DNA of 64,000 bases, from assembly GCA_020444175.1 (NCBI GenBank), contig JAHLLM010000015.1, positions 1 through 64,000 on the forward strand, in the 5' to 3' direction. The position numbers were made by a program, and so were the translations under genes. Source of the stretch: Desulfobulbaceae bacterium (GTDB lineage Bacteria > Desulfobacterota > Desulfobulbia > Desulfobulbales > SURF-16). Positions 28,224 through 37,430 of this stretch are shown piece after piece (position 1 is the stretch's first letter; every line of letters starts with the position of its first letter). The notes beneath the pieces were generated by a model. That model did not search any database, was not told the origin of the DNA, and saw only the letters and a list, made by a program, of their open reading frames with translations.

Positions 28224-28241
28224 CTTTGACCTAGGTCAAAG
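28224..28241. promoter_or_regulatory. Perfect 18-bp palindrome, FNR/CRP-family operator-like
   Basis: CTTTGACCTAGGTCAAAG is perfectly palindromic. Its TTGAC-N4-GTCAA core is close to FNR-type sites (TTGAT-N4-ATCAA) and to the type attributed to HcpR-like regulators of nitrosative or anaerobic metabolism in deltaproteobacteria. Its centre is only about 33 bp before the first start codon of the NapH-like gene. An activator at -41.5 would place the transcription start at or just after that codon, so either a later start is used or the site acts in repression. Confidence 0.6.
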
Positions 28242-28265
28242 CAAAGGCTTTTCCTCTGTGGTATT

Positions 28266-29318
28266 ATGTCGGCCATGCAAACGGATAAAAATACCCCCTT
28301 TTTTTTTGATGAAAACAACATCCGGCACATGCGGACAGTTGTCCAGTCTGGATTTGCTGTCTTCTGCCTGTGGGGCGGATATCGGTTCTATCTCTTCTAT
28401 CTCTGGGGAGTTGGCCGGTCAGAGGCCTTTGTTTCCCGGCCACCCATGGTGGAAGCCTTTCTGCCGATCAGTGCCCTGATGGCATTGAAACCTTTTGTGC
28501 TGAGCGGAGTATTTGATCCTGTTCACCCAGTCGGTCTGACCATTTTTATGGCAGCATTAACCATCGGATTGCTCGCCCGTAAAGGATTTTGCGGGTGGAT
28601 ATGTCCGGTTGGTTTTACCTCCAATCAGCTGGAAAAATTTTCCAAAAAAATAAACATTCTTTGGATGCCGCCAGCCTGGGTTGATTATCCGCTGATGTCG
28701 CTAAAATATCTGCTGCTTGCCTTTTTCACCTATATCATCTTGCTCAAGATGCCACTCGAACAGATAGAAAGCTTTCAAAAATCTCCATATAATATGATAG
28801 CAGATGCCAAACTGCTGCTTTTCTTTCTCAATCCTTCGGGGCTTGCACTTGGCGTAATGATTTTTTTGGTATTGATTTCCTTTGTTATTCGTAATTTCTG
28901 GTGCCGGTATCTCTGTCCATATGGCGCCTTGCTCGGCATACTTTCTTTTGCCAGTCCGATGAAAATAAAGAGAGATATGCAGACATGCATTGATTGCAAA
29001 AAATGTGAGAAAACATGCCCTGGCTCTATCCGCATCACCAGGAAAACCACCGTTCGTTCAGCCGATTGTATTGGTTGCGGCGAATGTGCTGCGGTCTGTC
29101 CGGTCGATGATTGCCTGACTCTGGCAGTACCTGGCCGCAGAAGAGTGCCACTGTATCTGTTGCCTGCGGCTGTGCTGGGTATATTTTTCCTTTTTTGGCT
29201 TCTTGCGGTGGCCACCGGCCACTGGCACACTGCTGTGCCTTCTGAAGTTGTGAAGGAACTATACCAGACCCTGGCCAATCTTCCCCATCCATCGCTGTCA
29301 GAGTTTTTCATTGCTTGA
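28266..29318 (+). CDS. NapH/CcoG-like membrane 4Fe-4S electron-transfer protein
   Basis: A 350-aa polytopic inner-membrane protein. It has about five or six TM segments, the two redox motifs CGWICPVG and CRYLCPYG typical of the NapH/NosR/RdxA group, and a cytoplasmic pair of ferredoxin motifs CIDCKKCEKTC and CIGCGECAAVC. It should pass electrons from quinol or ferredoxin across the membrane to a periplasmic acceptor. The first possible starts are ATG 28266 and 28275, both lacking a ribosome site. No reductase partner is adjacent. The upstream FNR/HcpR-like palindrome suggests control by oxygen or nitrogen oxides. Confidence 0.82.
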   Translation: MSAMQTDKNTPFFFDENNIRHMRTVVQSGFAVFCLWGGYRFYLFYLWGVGRSEAFVSRPPMVEAFLPISALMALKPFVLSGVFDPVHPVGLTIFMAALTIGLLARKGFCGWICPVGFTSNQLEKFSKKINILWMPPAWVDYPLMSLKYLLLAFFTYIILLKMPLEQIESFQKSPYNMIADAKLLLFFLNPSGLALGVMIFLVLISFVIRNFWCRYLCPYGALLGILSFASPMKIKRDMQTCIDCKKCEKTCPGSIRITRKTTVRSADCIGCGECAAVCPVDDCLTLAVPGRRRVPLYLLPAAVLGIFFLFWLLAVATGHWHTAVPSEVVKELYQTLANLPHPSLSEFFIA

Positions 29319-29754
29319 CGAGTTGGGGCCAATCAAAAGTCACTATGTCTTCTTGTCAACTTATTACCAAGGAAGCATCTTCAATTTTCGTTTTCTTTTC
29401 GGCTGGAGCCGGTTTACCACTGGCAACACTTATCATGATTTTTTTTTTAAAATTATGTATTTCTGAGTTGTTTTGTTCATATTCCCGGAATCAGGGCAAC
29501 TGTTCTTGTATATCCTCAAGAATTCCATAATAATCTAACAGATTGAAATCATGAAATAATGCCAATAAATAAGTAAACAACGAGTTGTCGGTGTGGAAAT
29601 TGCAATTTCCGATTTAAGAAATGAATAGATGTTCATGTTTGGCAGGTGGCCTGAAGAGAAACTTTATTGTATAGGCTATTATCGTTTCGAGAGTATATAA
29701 TACGAAGATTAACGCCATGATTATTTGTGAAAAAATATATCTATTACTGGAAAT
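29319..29754. other. AT-rich intergenic region, nothing recognised
   Basis: About 435 bp with poly-T runs and a short AAATTGCAATTT palindrome near 29607. The 71-codon plus-strand frame starting in the NapH-like stop region has no ribosome site and is dismissed. Probably the promoter region of the two-gene Lon-type module. Confidence 0.5.
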
Positions 29755-30921
29755 ATGATTACCTCAAAAAATAAAGTCTGGATAATGTCAGACGGAAATA
29801 CCATTGATCTTGACCTGAACACTGTTGCCAAGGAAAAAATTTCTGGTCGGGTTACAGAATACAAGATATCTGAGATTGCAATGTATCTGCTCAGTCCGCA
29901 GCCTATTGAAATGGAAGATTATGTAATTGGCTGCAAAGTTCATCACAAGGCCCCTGCCTCTAGTTTGTTAAAACGTTTTTTTAATAAACTGACCTTCAGG
30001 AAAGAAGATTCAGCAAAAAATGCAGAAGAACTTATTGAAGAGATTCTGATAACCCCAAAACACAACCCTCCATTATTTAGAGATAATTTGTTAAATCAGC
30101 ATTTCATGAGGATTAAGGAACAACTCATTCCCTATAAACCGATCCACAAAAAACTTTCTTCCCTGGATATAAACCTCATTGATGAAGTAACAGCGATAGG
30201 TGAGGGTATTGATAAGACCAGGTATCAAATTACTCTTGGCGGCAGTATTAATGATAAAATAAATTTAATTATTAACTCATTGACAAGAAAAGCAAAAATT
30301 ACCCTTGGAAAGGCGTATATCCAAGACGGCTTATTCGACTTCAGGGGATATTCTTTTACCTCATTTAATACAAAAAATGCGTACCCTCTGATTCGATGTT
30401 TTCATGAAAATCAAACAAAATACTGCGTATTAACAGGTGATTATAAATTTAATTACTGGGTTGAGGATAATGAACTAATCGATTATTTGCGTCTCTTTGA
30501 GCAATCTATTCAAACGGATAAAGAACTTAAAAGTGCGATCAATTTATGCATAAAAGGGAAAGCTAATCCTTTAAAACTTTTCTTTTCTGATCAATACGAG
30601 CAGAACTACTCGAAAAGAAATCTCCCTAAGATTTATCGAGAGATGATGTTTTCCCATAATATCGCCCCAAACGAAATTGAAGCCATTAGTCAAACGTTAA
30701 ACAACAATCAAAGCGTTGTTTGTTTTACTTATGCCCCAACTTTCGAACCTGACCAGCAAAAACTCTTTACCAATATCTCTGTTATGCATGATCTGAAAGC
30801 TTTAGATTCTATAAAAGAGAGAGTGCCTCGCGTGTATTCTGAAATTATTAAAAAAACTGCAGACTTTGAAACGAAACAGCTCTACCTGCTGGATTCAATG
30901 AGAGGTTGTCAGGATGTCTAA
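29755..30921 (+). CDS. Unrecognised protein overlapping the LonB-type protease gene
   Basis: I do not recognise this 388-aa protein. It has no signal peptide or TM segment. It begins with a short DGNTIDLDLNTVAK segment, a Lys/Glu-rich middle, and later beta-rich parts (KAKITLGKAYIQDGLFDFRGYSF, TKYCVLTGDYKFNYWV). The stop codon lies inside the next gene (8-bp overlap), so expression is translationally coupled to the LonB-like protease, and a substrate, adaptor or regulator role is the natural inference. Base composition is distinctly more AT-rich than the central-metabolism genes, consistent with horizontal acquisition. The start is uncertain: ATG 29785 (MSDGNT) is an alternative. Confidence 0.65.
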   Translation: MITSKNKVWIMSDGNTIDLDLNTVAKEKISGRVTEYKISEIAMYLLSPQPIEMEDYVIGCKVHHKAPASSLLKRFFNKLTFRKEDSAKNAEELIEEILITPKHNPPLFRDNLLNQHFMRIKEQLIPYKPIHKKLSSLDINLIDEVTAIGEGIDKTRYQITLGGSINDKINLIINSLTRKAKITLGKAYIQDGLFDFRGYSFTSFNTKNAYPLIRCFHENQTKYCVLTGDYKFNYWVEDNELIDYLRLFEQSIQTDKELKSAINLCIKGKANPLKLFFSDQYEQNYSKRNLPKIYREMMFSHNIAPNEIEAISQTLNNNQSVVCFTYAPTFEPDQQKLFTNISVMHDLKALDSIKERVPRVYSEIIKKTADFETKQLYLLDSMRGCQDV

Positions 30922-33178
30922 TGGCTACAATGAGAATGATTATAAATGGATAAATGAGATATTGCTTTATCCGCAAAAACTTGAGAAGCGACTGGACTAT
31001 CTCGAAGACACTTCCAGTATAAAGGTCCCAGGCGATCCAATAGAAAAGGTAATATTTCAGGACAAAGCCAAAAAAGCCATCCGCAAGGTTGCCCAGAACA
31101 GGGGGCATATGTTGATGGTTGGTAAACCAGGCACAGGTAAGTCTTTGTTGGCAGGGATGTTCAAGGATGTTTTGGAAAGATCAATTGGAGACTATATCAG
31201 GCCCAAAAAAGCCATTGCAGCTTACCCTGGAAAAGACAGTAATCATGTCCGCTTTGCATATGAACACCCTGAAAGAATTGACAAATACCTGAAGGATTTG
31301 AGAGCGGAGATAGAAGAAGCCAAACAGAGTATTGAAGAGTTTTCGCTGGCAGATTTGATTGCTTCTGTCAGAAAGGTTAAGAAATTTCTGATCTGGGGCG
31401 CCTGTCTCAGTATCATTGGTGGAATCTACTTCCCTCCCTTGTTTATTGTTACAGGCCTTGCAGGAATTGGATCAATATTTATGTTCATGCAGGAAAACAA
31501 CCATAAAGTTCAGGAGAAAATTCAGAGAGAGTCGCTTCAGGGCATGATACTGTCTGTTAAACATATTGAAGATATGGTCCCAGAGCTTCTTTACGATCCA
31601 CGCAAAGATAAAGACCTTATGGTTAATGTTTCAGAGCCAAACTCTAAAAACATGAAGGGGGGATTTCTTCACGATCCTTACCAGTCCGGAAAATTACAAA
31701 CACCGATCCATAAGAGAGCCTACCTTGGCGCCCATGCAAAGGCTCCAATAATATATATTGATGAGTTGAAAACTCTCGTAAAGACAAGATATATGTACAG
31801 CCTTTTTGAGATTATGCAAAACAAGCGATACATGCTTGAGGGAGGCACAAATACCGGAAGTGGTGCAGCAGATCGATCTGAAAATCATCTTAAGGCGGAC
31901 AATATAATTATAGCTTGCTGTAATCATGACACTTTAATCCACCTGCAGGAGGAAGGGGACGGAGCATTCTTAAGTAGAATTGAGGATAAAGGTGAAATCA
32001 TTGAGATGGAAACTTCCGTACCGGAAACAGCTGATAACGTAAAGCAGGTCGCCCAGTATATTAAACAGGAGATTCTTAACCTGGAACAGGAGTTTGAAAG
32101 AACTTGGGGTAAAGTTTTTGAAAAAGAAGGCAATGCCGGGGTGCGGGAAAGGAGCGAGAAGATTTACGGTAAAAAATTGCCACCTGATTACAAACTAACG
32201 GTTCGCGATTTTTCAAGAAATGCTGTCACTGAAATTATCAAGGAATTACGCTGCCGGAGTTCAGACGGTAAACTGAGCTGTATACTGAGGCCGATCAACG
32301 GTATTCTTAAAACTGCCGAACTTGAAGCTATTATAGATAATTCTGAATTTGTAGAGCCGAAACATATAAGGACTGCCCTGGAAGAACATCTCAGTCTCGA
32401 AGGCGCAGTCTCTGTTGAAATAATACAACAGAAGAAAGATTTAAAAAAATACATCACGTCAATGACAGATTCAATTGGCTATGTTGTTGGCCTGGCAGTT
32501 ATTCACTCACGGTCCAGCGGCCAGATGTTCGGACAACCTCTGCCAATTCACTGTCAGATAAATACCGGGGGGTCGGACATAATAACCGCTCCCGGGAAGA
32601 TCGGCGATATCGCCAAAGCTGCAGCGCAAAATGTGAGGGCCTCAATAAAGAGACTCATGCGCAAGATAGAGGCGCCTTATGTGTGTTGCGAGATGCATAT
32701 TGAATATGTCCAAGCTCATGGAGGCATAGAAGGCGACAGTGCCTCAGTTGCAATGGACATAGGCTTAATATCAGATTATATCCAACATCCGGTGAACCAG
32801 AAATTCGGTATAACAGGTTCTCTTACAGGAGACATCATTCTGGCTGTTGGGGGAGTTACAGAAAAAATCAGGTCAATCATGGATATCAATCTGACAATGG
32901 AAGGCGCCTGTATCCCCTGGCAAAATAAATATGATATTGAACCGCTGCTGGTCAATATGGAATCAGAATACATACAGCTTGATGACGTTCCAGGAATACG
33001 AATTTACCGGTCCGATGATAGAAAGGATCCCTTTGATATCTATTTCTGTAAGACTAAATATAACGCCTACAGAATATTAATGGGTCTCAACAAAAGTGAA
33101 GTGGAAGCTAAAATGGTCGAAAGAAGCAGAAAAGATCTGGAATTTACCAAGCAAGTAAAATGCGAATACGAACATTAA
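30914..33178 (+). CDS. Membrane-anchored archaeal-type LonB protease
   Basis: A 754-aa ATP-dependent serine protease of the LonB class, usual in archaea. The AAA+ domain has Walker A GKPGTGKS (70-77). A coiled stretch and two TM segments (about 155-193) are inserted between Walker A and Walker B (IIYIDE, 279-284), the LonB hallmark. Sensor-like NIIIACCNHD and a finger-like LSRIE follow. The C-terminal protease domain has the catalytic Ser609 in EGDSASVAM and Lys651 in GGVTEKI, an intact Ser-Lys dyad. It should face the cytoplasm and degrade or process membrane-proximal proteins. It overlaps the unknown upstream gene by 8 bp. Length is greater than most archaeal LonB proteins, with a long linker (about 390-520). 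Confidence 0.88.
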   Translation: MSNGYNENDYKWINEILLYPQKLEKRLDYLEDTSSIKVPGDPIEKVIFQDKAKKAIRKVAQNRGHMLMVGKPGTGKSLLAGMFKDVLERSIGDYIRPKKAIAAYPGKDSNHVRFAYEHPERIDKYLKDLRAEIEEAKQSIEEFSLADLIASVRKVKKFLIWGACLSIIGGIYFPPLFIVTGLAGIGSIFMFMQENNHKVQEKIQRESLQGMILSVKHIEDMVPELLYDPRKDKDLMVNVSEPNSKNMKGGFLHDPYQSGKLQTPIHKRAYLGAHAKAPIIYIDELKTLVKTRYMYSLFEIMQNKRYMLEGGTNTGSGAADRSENHLKADNIIIACCNHDTLIHLQEEGDGAFLSRIEDKGEIIEMETSVPETADNVKQVAQYIKQEILNLEQEFERTWGKVFEKEGNAGVRERSEKIYGKKLPPDYKLTVRDFSRNAVTEIIKELRCRSSDGKLSCILRPINGILKTAELEAIIDNSEFVEPKHIRTALEEHLSLEGAVSVEIIQQKKDLKKYITSMTDSIGYVVGLAVIHSRSSGQMFGQPLPIHCQINTGGSDIITAPGKIGDIAKAAAQNVRASIKRLMRKIEAPYVCCEMHIEYVQAHGGIEGDSASVAMDIGLISDYIQHPVNQKFGITGSLTGDIILAVGGVTEKIRSIMDINLTMEGACIPWQNKYDIEPLLVNMESEYIQLDDVPGIRIYRSDDRKDPFDIYFCKTKYNAYRILMGLNKSEVEAKMVERSRKDLEFTKQVKCEYEH

Positions 33179-33353
33179 GTAATAGATTGACAGCGGCGTA
33201 GCAGGTGCAGCAGCGATTATTTTTGCATAAAAAAAACAGGGCCGCGAAACCAGAAGAAGTTACCTCTTTAATTCTGACCCATTCGCTATGCCGCCATGCT
33301 GCTTGTCGCCGAGGCATTAGCGTTAAGTCGTGTTGCCGGATGAGGGAATCTGA

Positions 33354-33752
33354 ATGAAACAAGCCACAGTGCAATGTATCGGCGTGCTCCATGGCGATAT
33401 CACTCGCCTTGGAGATGCTCCCAAAAACTTCGATGAATCGGAAAGAGTCGGTACCCTGGAGATTTATCCCGAGTATCAGGATGGCCTTGAAGGCATTGTT
33501 GCCGGTCAGACCATTGTTGTGTTGTTCTGGCTCCACAAGTCCAGCCGGGATATTTTAAAAGTGTATCCGCGTGGAGACCGGTCAAGGGGGCTGCACGGTG
33601 TCTTTGCCACACGCAGTCCGGTCAGGCCGAACCCCATCGCAATTTCAGAACTGAAAGTCGAGGCAATTCACGATAATTGTCTCGAGGTGTCCGGGCTGGA
33701 CATTCTGGATGGCACGCCCATAGTTGATATCAAGAAGAAAATCAGCCGTTGA
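33354..33752 (+). CDS. TrmO/TsaA-like domain protein
   Basis: A 132-aa protein of the TsaA/YaeB (TrmO) beta-barrel family, whose E. coli member methylates the t6A base at position 37 of threonine tRNAs using S-adenosylmethionine. The family motifs GLEGIVAGQTIVVLFWLHKS, GVFATRSPVRPNPIAIS (with RSPxRPNP) and the terminal LDGTPIVDIK are intact. It is shorter than E. coli TrmO (about 235 aa), lacking the C-terminal domain, as is usual in archaea and many anaerobes. The start at 33354 has GAGGGAATCTGA upstream. It stands alone, 175 bp after the LonB gene. Confidence 0.85.
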   Translation: MKQATVQCIGVLHGDITRLGDAPKNFDESERVGTLEIYPEYQDGLEGIVAGQTIVVLFWLHKSSRDILKVYPRGDRSRGLHGVFATRSPVRPNPIAISELKVEAIHDNCLEVSGLDILDGTPIVDIKKKISR

Positions 33753-34046
33753 ACAACTTTTCTCCAGAGTCCTTTGCCGGAGGCCGTTCGTCAGGCACAA
33801 AGCGATGCTGATCTTATCAACGTACTCTTTTCCCTATCAAAAAATACTCCTTTTTCTAACAATTTCTTGACTGTTTATAACGTTTCATGCGAGCATTTAT
33901 ACATATGAGTTCTTGGCAGTTGACCGTAGGTCGCAAAGGGCTGTTGGGTCGCTCAACCTGCTGAATTTCAGTAAACGTTCAATTTATTATTCTGGGATAA
34001 AACGCTGACACATTTATCCTCAAAGTTTAAAAAAAATGATAAAAAC

Positions 34047-36797
34047 ATGACTCCGATGAATCGTTTCAGACACTTGTTTCATGGCAATGCATCAATAATA
34101 CTTTGCTGTTGTCTGATTTTGTCTGTGATCAATGGTTCAACTTCTGAAGCCAGTGAATCAGCAGCTTCCAACCAAAAGATCGACACCGTCATTCTCCAAT
34201 TAAAATGGTTCCACCAGTTCCAGTTTGCCGGGTATTATGCGGCATTGCACAAAGGCTTTTTCAAAGAAGAGGGGGTTGATGTTATTATTAAGGCCGGAGG
34301 CCCGAAGGTAAAAGTGGATGAGGAGGTCAGTTCCGGTAGAGCAAATTTTGGTGTGTTGGCATCCGAGCTGATCCCTAAAAAAGCCCAAGGACAGCGCCTG
34401 GTCCTTCTTGCTGTTATTCTGCAGCACTCCACCCGGGCAATTATTGTCAGAGCCGATTCCGGAATTAAATCCCCAACAGACCTGATTAATCGTCGCACGA
34501 TGATTAATCGCAATGAAGATACTGAGTTTCTGGCAATGTTTTTAGCTGAAGGTATCCCTCCAGGCAGGCTCGATATTATTCCAAAAGACACCACCGCAAT
34601 AACTCAGTTTCTGCATGGCCAAATCGATGCATTCAATGGAAGTATCGGTAATCAGCCTTTCTTGTTTCAGAGCAAAGGTATCCCTGTTACAACAATTCGC
34701 CCAATAAGTTACGGGATAGATTTTTATGGGGATAGCCTTTTTACTTCAGAAGAAGAACTGAATAAACATCCGGAAAGAGTGGACGCCTTCCGGAGAGCAA
34801 CCATCCGTGGTTGGCAGTATGCATTCGAGCATTCCGGCGAAGTTATAGATCTCATTATCGATCACTACAATCCTGAAAAGAATCGTGCTGAATTACAGTT
34901 TGAAGCCGAGGCCATGCGTAAACTTGTTCTTCCGGAACTTGTTGATATAGGTCACGTCAACCCCCACCGAATAGAACGTATTGCACAAATCTATGCGGAA
35001 CGGAACATCATTTCACCTAACTATTCCCTGGAAGGCTTTCTCTATGATCCTTCACCTGTTTCAAATACAAGACTTATACATCGACTGGTGGCCGGATTTT
35101 TGATTTTTATGGCAGTGGCCCTGTTTGCCGGTGCGGTTCTCATTGTTTTCAACAAAAGACTCAAGAAATTGGTCGCCTTACGGACCAGTGAGCTTTCTGC
35201 GTCCAATAAGAGCCTTTTGAATGAAATTGAAACAAGAAAAAAAGCGGAAAAGACCATTCTAGAGAATGAAAAAAAATTTCGCAGACTGTTGGAATCAACG
35301 ACGACTATCCCATGGGAGATGGATCTCAAGACCTGCAGATTTACATATATTGGGCAGCAAGCGGAAAATATCCTTGGCTATCCCCTTGACTCCTGGATTG
35401 GCTTTGACGAGTGGGCTACAAGAGTACACCCTGAGGACAGAGAAGAGGCTGTTCAATTTTGCCGGCATGAAACAACGCTTGGCAAAGATCATGATTTTGT
35501 CTATCGGGCAATACATGCCGACGGTTCAATAAAATGGATTCATGATGTTGTTTCAGTTGTCAGAAATGACGACGGACCAGTCAAGCTCGTTGGTTTTATG
35601 CATGATGTCACGGAAAAGGAAAGAGCAGAGCACGAAAAAAAGGAGCTTGAAGCAAAGCTGCAACAGGCGCAGAAGATGGAATCAATTGGCACTCTTGCTG
35701 GAGGGATAGCGCATGATTTTAACAATATCCTTGCGGCGATACTCGGTTACGCAGATATGGCCAAAGATGAAATCCCCCGCTGGAATCCTGCCCATGACAT
35801 GCTCAATCAAGTTTTAACTGCCGGTGATCGTGCAAAAAATCTTGTGAAGCATATTTTGGCTTTTAGTCGCAAATCCGAGCAGAGAATCAGTCCCATCCGG
35901 ATTGGCAGCATCATTGAAGAAGATGTAAAATTAATGAGAGCAATGATTCCGACCACCATTGATATTGATTTAAAAATTCCGTCTGACATTGGAACTGTTC
36001 AAGGTGATTCAACTCAAATTCACCAGGTGTTAATGAATCTTTGCACAAACGCTGCCCATGCTATGGATGAACATGGAGGAACCCTTACTGTCGAACTGGA
36101 AAATGTTACTCAACCTGGAGAAGGTATTCCGATAGTCGAAAACACAGGGGCAGGAGAATTCGTAAAGTTATCAGTCAGTGATACCGGGCCGGGGATTGCC
36201 TCAGATAAGCTTGAGCGAATTTTTGAACCCTATTACACAACAAAAGAAGTGGGAAAAGGTTCCGGTATGGGGCTGGCTGTGGTTCATGGAATAATGCACA
36301 GCCATGGCGGTATGGTCAATGTAGAAAGTAAAATTGGTGTTGGTACTATCTTTCATGTTTACTTTCCATGCAGTCAAAGGGAGGAGTCTGAAGAAAAAAA
36401 GGAGAATCACACAACGCTTCCTGTTGGTACAGAGCGTATCCTTTTGGTTGATGATGAGCCGATGCTCACGGAAATCGGGAAAAAATTTCTCACAGGTCTC
36501 GGATACAGGGTTTTGGCTGTGACAAGTAGCAGTGAGGCTTTAAATATTTTCAAAGAAGATCCCGGAAAATTCGACCTTGTAATCACCGACCAGACGATGC
36601 CTGTTCTTAGCGGGACTGAATTAGCAAAAGAACTCTTAAAGATACGTGGCAATCTGCCTATTATTCTTTGTACGGGATACAGCAGCAAGGTGGATAAGGT
36701 GAAAGCTGAAAGTATTGGTATAAGGGAATTTGCCATGAAACCGCTTGCAAAAAAAGAAATTGCTGCTCTTATCCGAAAAACACTGGAGGCCTCCTGA
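34047..36797 (+). CDS. Hybrid histidine kinase with N-terminal NMT1/THI5-type binding domain
   Basis: A 916-aa fusion. A signal/anchor segment (about 15-33) precedes a periplasmic NMT1/THI5-like binding domain (about 45-335: LQLKWFHQFQFAGYYAALHKGFFKEEGVDV, a thiamine-precursor-binding-protein style). TM at about 346-368 leads to a linker helix, a PAS domain (about 405-530), HisKA with H556 (GGIAHDFNNIL), HATPase_c (DTGPGIA, GSGMGLAVVHG) and a receiver with D848 (DLVITDQTMP). The binding domain probably senses a pyrimidine or other small molecule directly. The kinase half closely resembles that at 23953, so the two are likely paralogues with different sensors. No response-regulator gene is adjacent. 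Confidence 0.9.
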   Translation: MTPMNRFRHLFHGNASIILCCCLILSVINGSTSEASESAASNQKIDTVILQLKWFHQFQFAGYYAALHKGFFKEEGVDVIIKAGGPKVKVDEEVSSGRANFGVLASELIPKKAQGQRLVLLAVILQHSTRAIIVRADSGIKSPTDLINRRTMINRNEDTEFLAMFLAEGIPPGRLDIIPKDTTAITQFLHGQIDAFNGSIGNQPFLFQSKGIPVTTIRPISYGIDFYGDSLFTSEEELNKHPERVDAFRRATIRGWQYAFEHSGEVIDLIIDHYNPEKNRAELQFEAEAMRKLVLPELVDIGHVNPHRIERIAQIYAERNIISPNYSLEGFLYDPSPVSNTRLIHRLVAGFLIFMAVALFAGAVLIVFNKRLKKLVALRTSELSASNKSLLNEIETRKKAEKTILENEKKFRRLLESTTTIPWEMDLKTCRFTYIGQQAENILGYPLDSWIGFDEWATRVHPEDREEAVQFCRHETTLGKDHDFVYRAIHADGSIKWIHDVVSVVRNDDGPVKLVGFMHDVTEKERAEHEKKELEAKLQQAQKMESIGTLAGGIAHDFNNILAAILGYADMAKDEIPRWNPAHDMLNQVLTAGDRAKNLVKHILAFSRKSEQRISPIRIGSIIEEDVKLMRAMIPTTIDIDLKIPSDIGTVQGDSTQIHQVLMNLCTNAAHAMDEHGGTLTVELENVTQPGEGIPIVENTGAGEFVKLSVSDTGPGIASDKLERIFEPYYTTKEVGKGSGMGLAVVHGIMHSHGGMVNVESKIGVGTIFHVYFPCSQREESEEKKENHTTLPVGTERILLVDDEPMLTEIGKKFLTGLGYRVLAVTSSSEALNIFKEDPGKFDLVITDQTMPVLSGTELAKELLKIRGNLPIILCTGYSSKVDKVKAESIGIREFAMKPLAKKEIAALIRKTLEAS

Positions 36798-37031
36798 CGT
36801 GTGTTGTTAAAAAACGGTTGGTTTCATAACCTGAATAAAAATGTTCAACCGTTGGTATTGAAGGGAAATACGTGGTGTGGAATTGTTGCTCATGATATTG
36901 CTGAAAGTGGAGTCACGCGGCATTGCCCAGATCGCAGAAGAATAACCTGCCAGTTCGAAATAGTAATGACGGATCAATTGATGTATACTCAAGGCTCTGT
37001 GGACTTTCCGATAAAACTATTACAGGATATC

Positions 37032-37421
37032 ATGATGAAAAAAAATCAATCTCTTCTCTGGGCAGCTTTATGTGTAGTGTTTTGGTCAATACCGGTTATG
37101 GCTGAAGAAGCATTAAAATGGGAGCTTATTGAAACGCTGCCTGATGGAAGAGGGTATAACTATTCTCCGAGCTCGATTAAGACCATCGAGGGTTCCATCA
37201 GGGAGGTTTATGATGGGGTCGCAAGTCCCGGCAAGATTGATGCACGTCAGATCAGGATAGATTGCGCCCAGAAAAAGTGGGCAATCGGTGAGACAAAATC
37301 CTGGAGAGACGGAGAGCTTGTTGCCTCACCCAATTTCAGCGAGGGCGGTTGGTTCTGGCTGCCCATCGGCAACAGCCTTAACGAGAAACTTGTTGCCGTC
37401 GTGTGCCGGGAAGAGAAATAA
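37032..37421 (+). CDS. Exported surface-adhesin-E-like small protein
   Basis: A 129-aa protein with a signal peptide (about 1-25, ending VMA). The frame is open from 36801, but the signal peptide marks the double ATG at 37032/37035 as the start. The body follows the pattern of the surface-adhesin protein E-like family: YNYSPSSIKTIEG, DARQIRIDCAQKKWAIGETKSW, WFWLPIGNSLNEKLVAVVC, with two cysteines placed to form a disulfide. In bacteria outside Haemophilus this small fold has no defined role. It is convergent with the Ser/Thr kinase gene, 9 bp between stops. Confidence 0.6.
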   Translation: MMKKNQSLLWAALCVVFWSIPVMAEEALKWELIETLPDGRGYNYSPSSIKTIEGSIREVYDGVASPGKIDARQIRIDCAQKKWAIGETKSWRDGELVASPNFSEGGWFWLPIGNSLNEKLVAVVCREEK

Positions 37422-37430
37422 ATAACCATA

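Larger units (their letters stand above)
27611..28265. other. Intergenic region containing an IS3-family relic
   Basis: Only the degenerate IS3 orfA (27870-28160, minus) and a palindromic operator (28224-28241) are recognised. The remaining 250 bp next to the PEP-CTERM gene are AT-rich and should hold its promoter. Confidence 0.6.

Noticed and set aside
29315-29530. 71-codon plus-strand frame after the NapH-like gene
   Set aside because: Begins within the preceding stop region without ribosome site; poly-T-derived Phe run is not protein-like.
33354-33752. TrmO as a third member of the LonB module
   Set aside because: It is 175 bp away with its own ribosome site, its composition is closer to the housekeeping genes, and TrmO is a widespread tRNA-modification enzyme.
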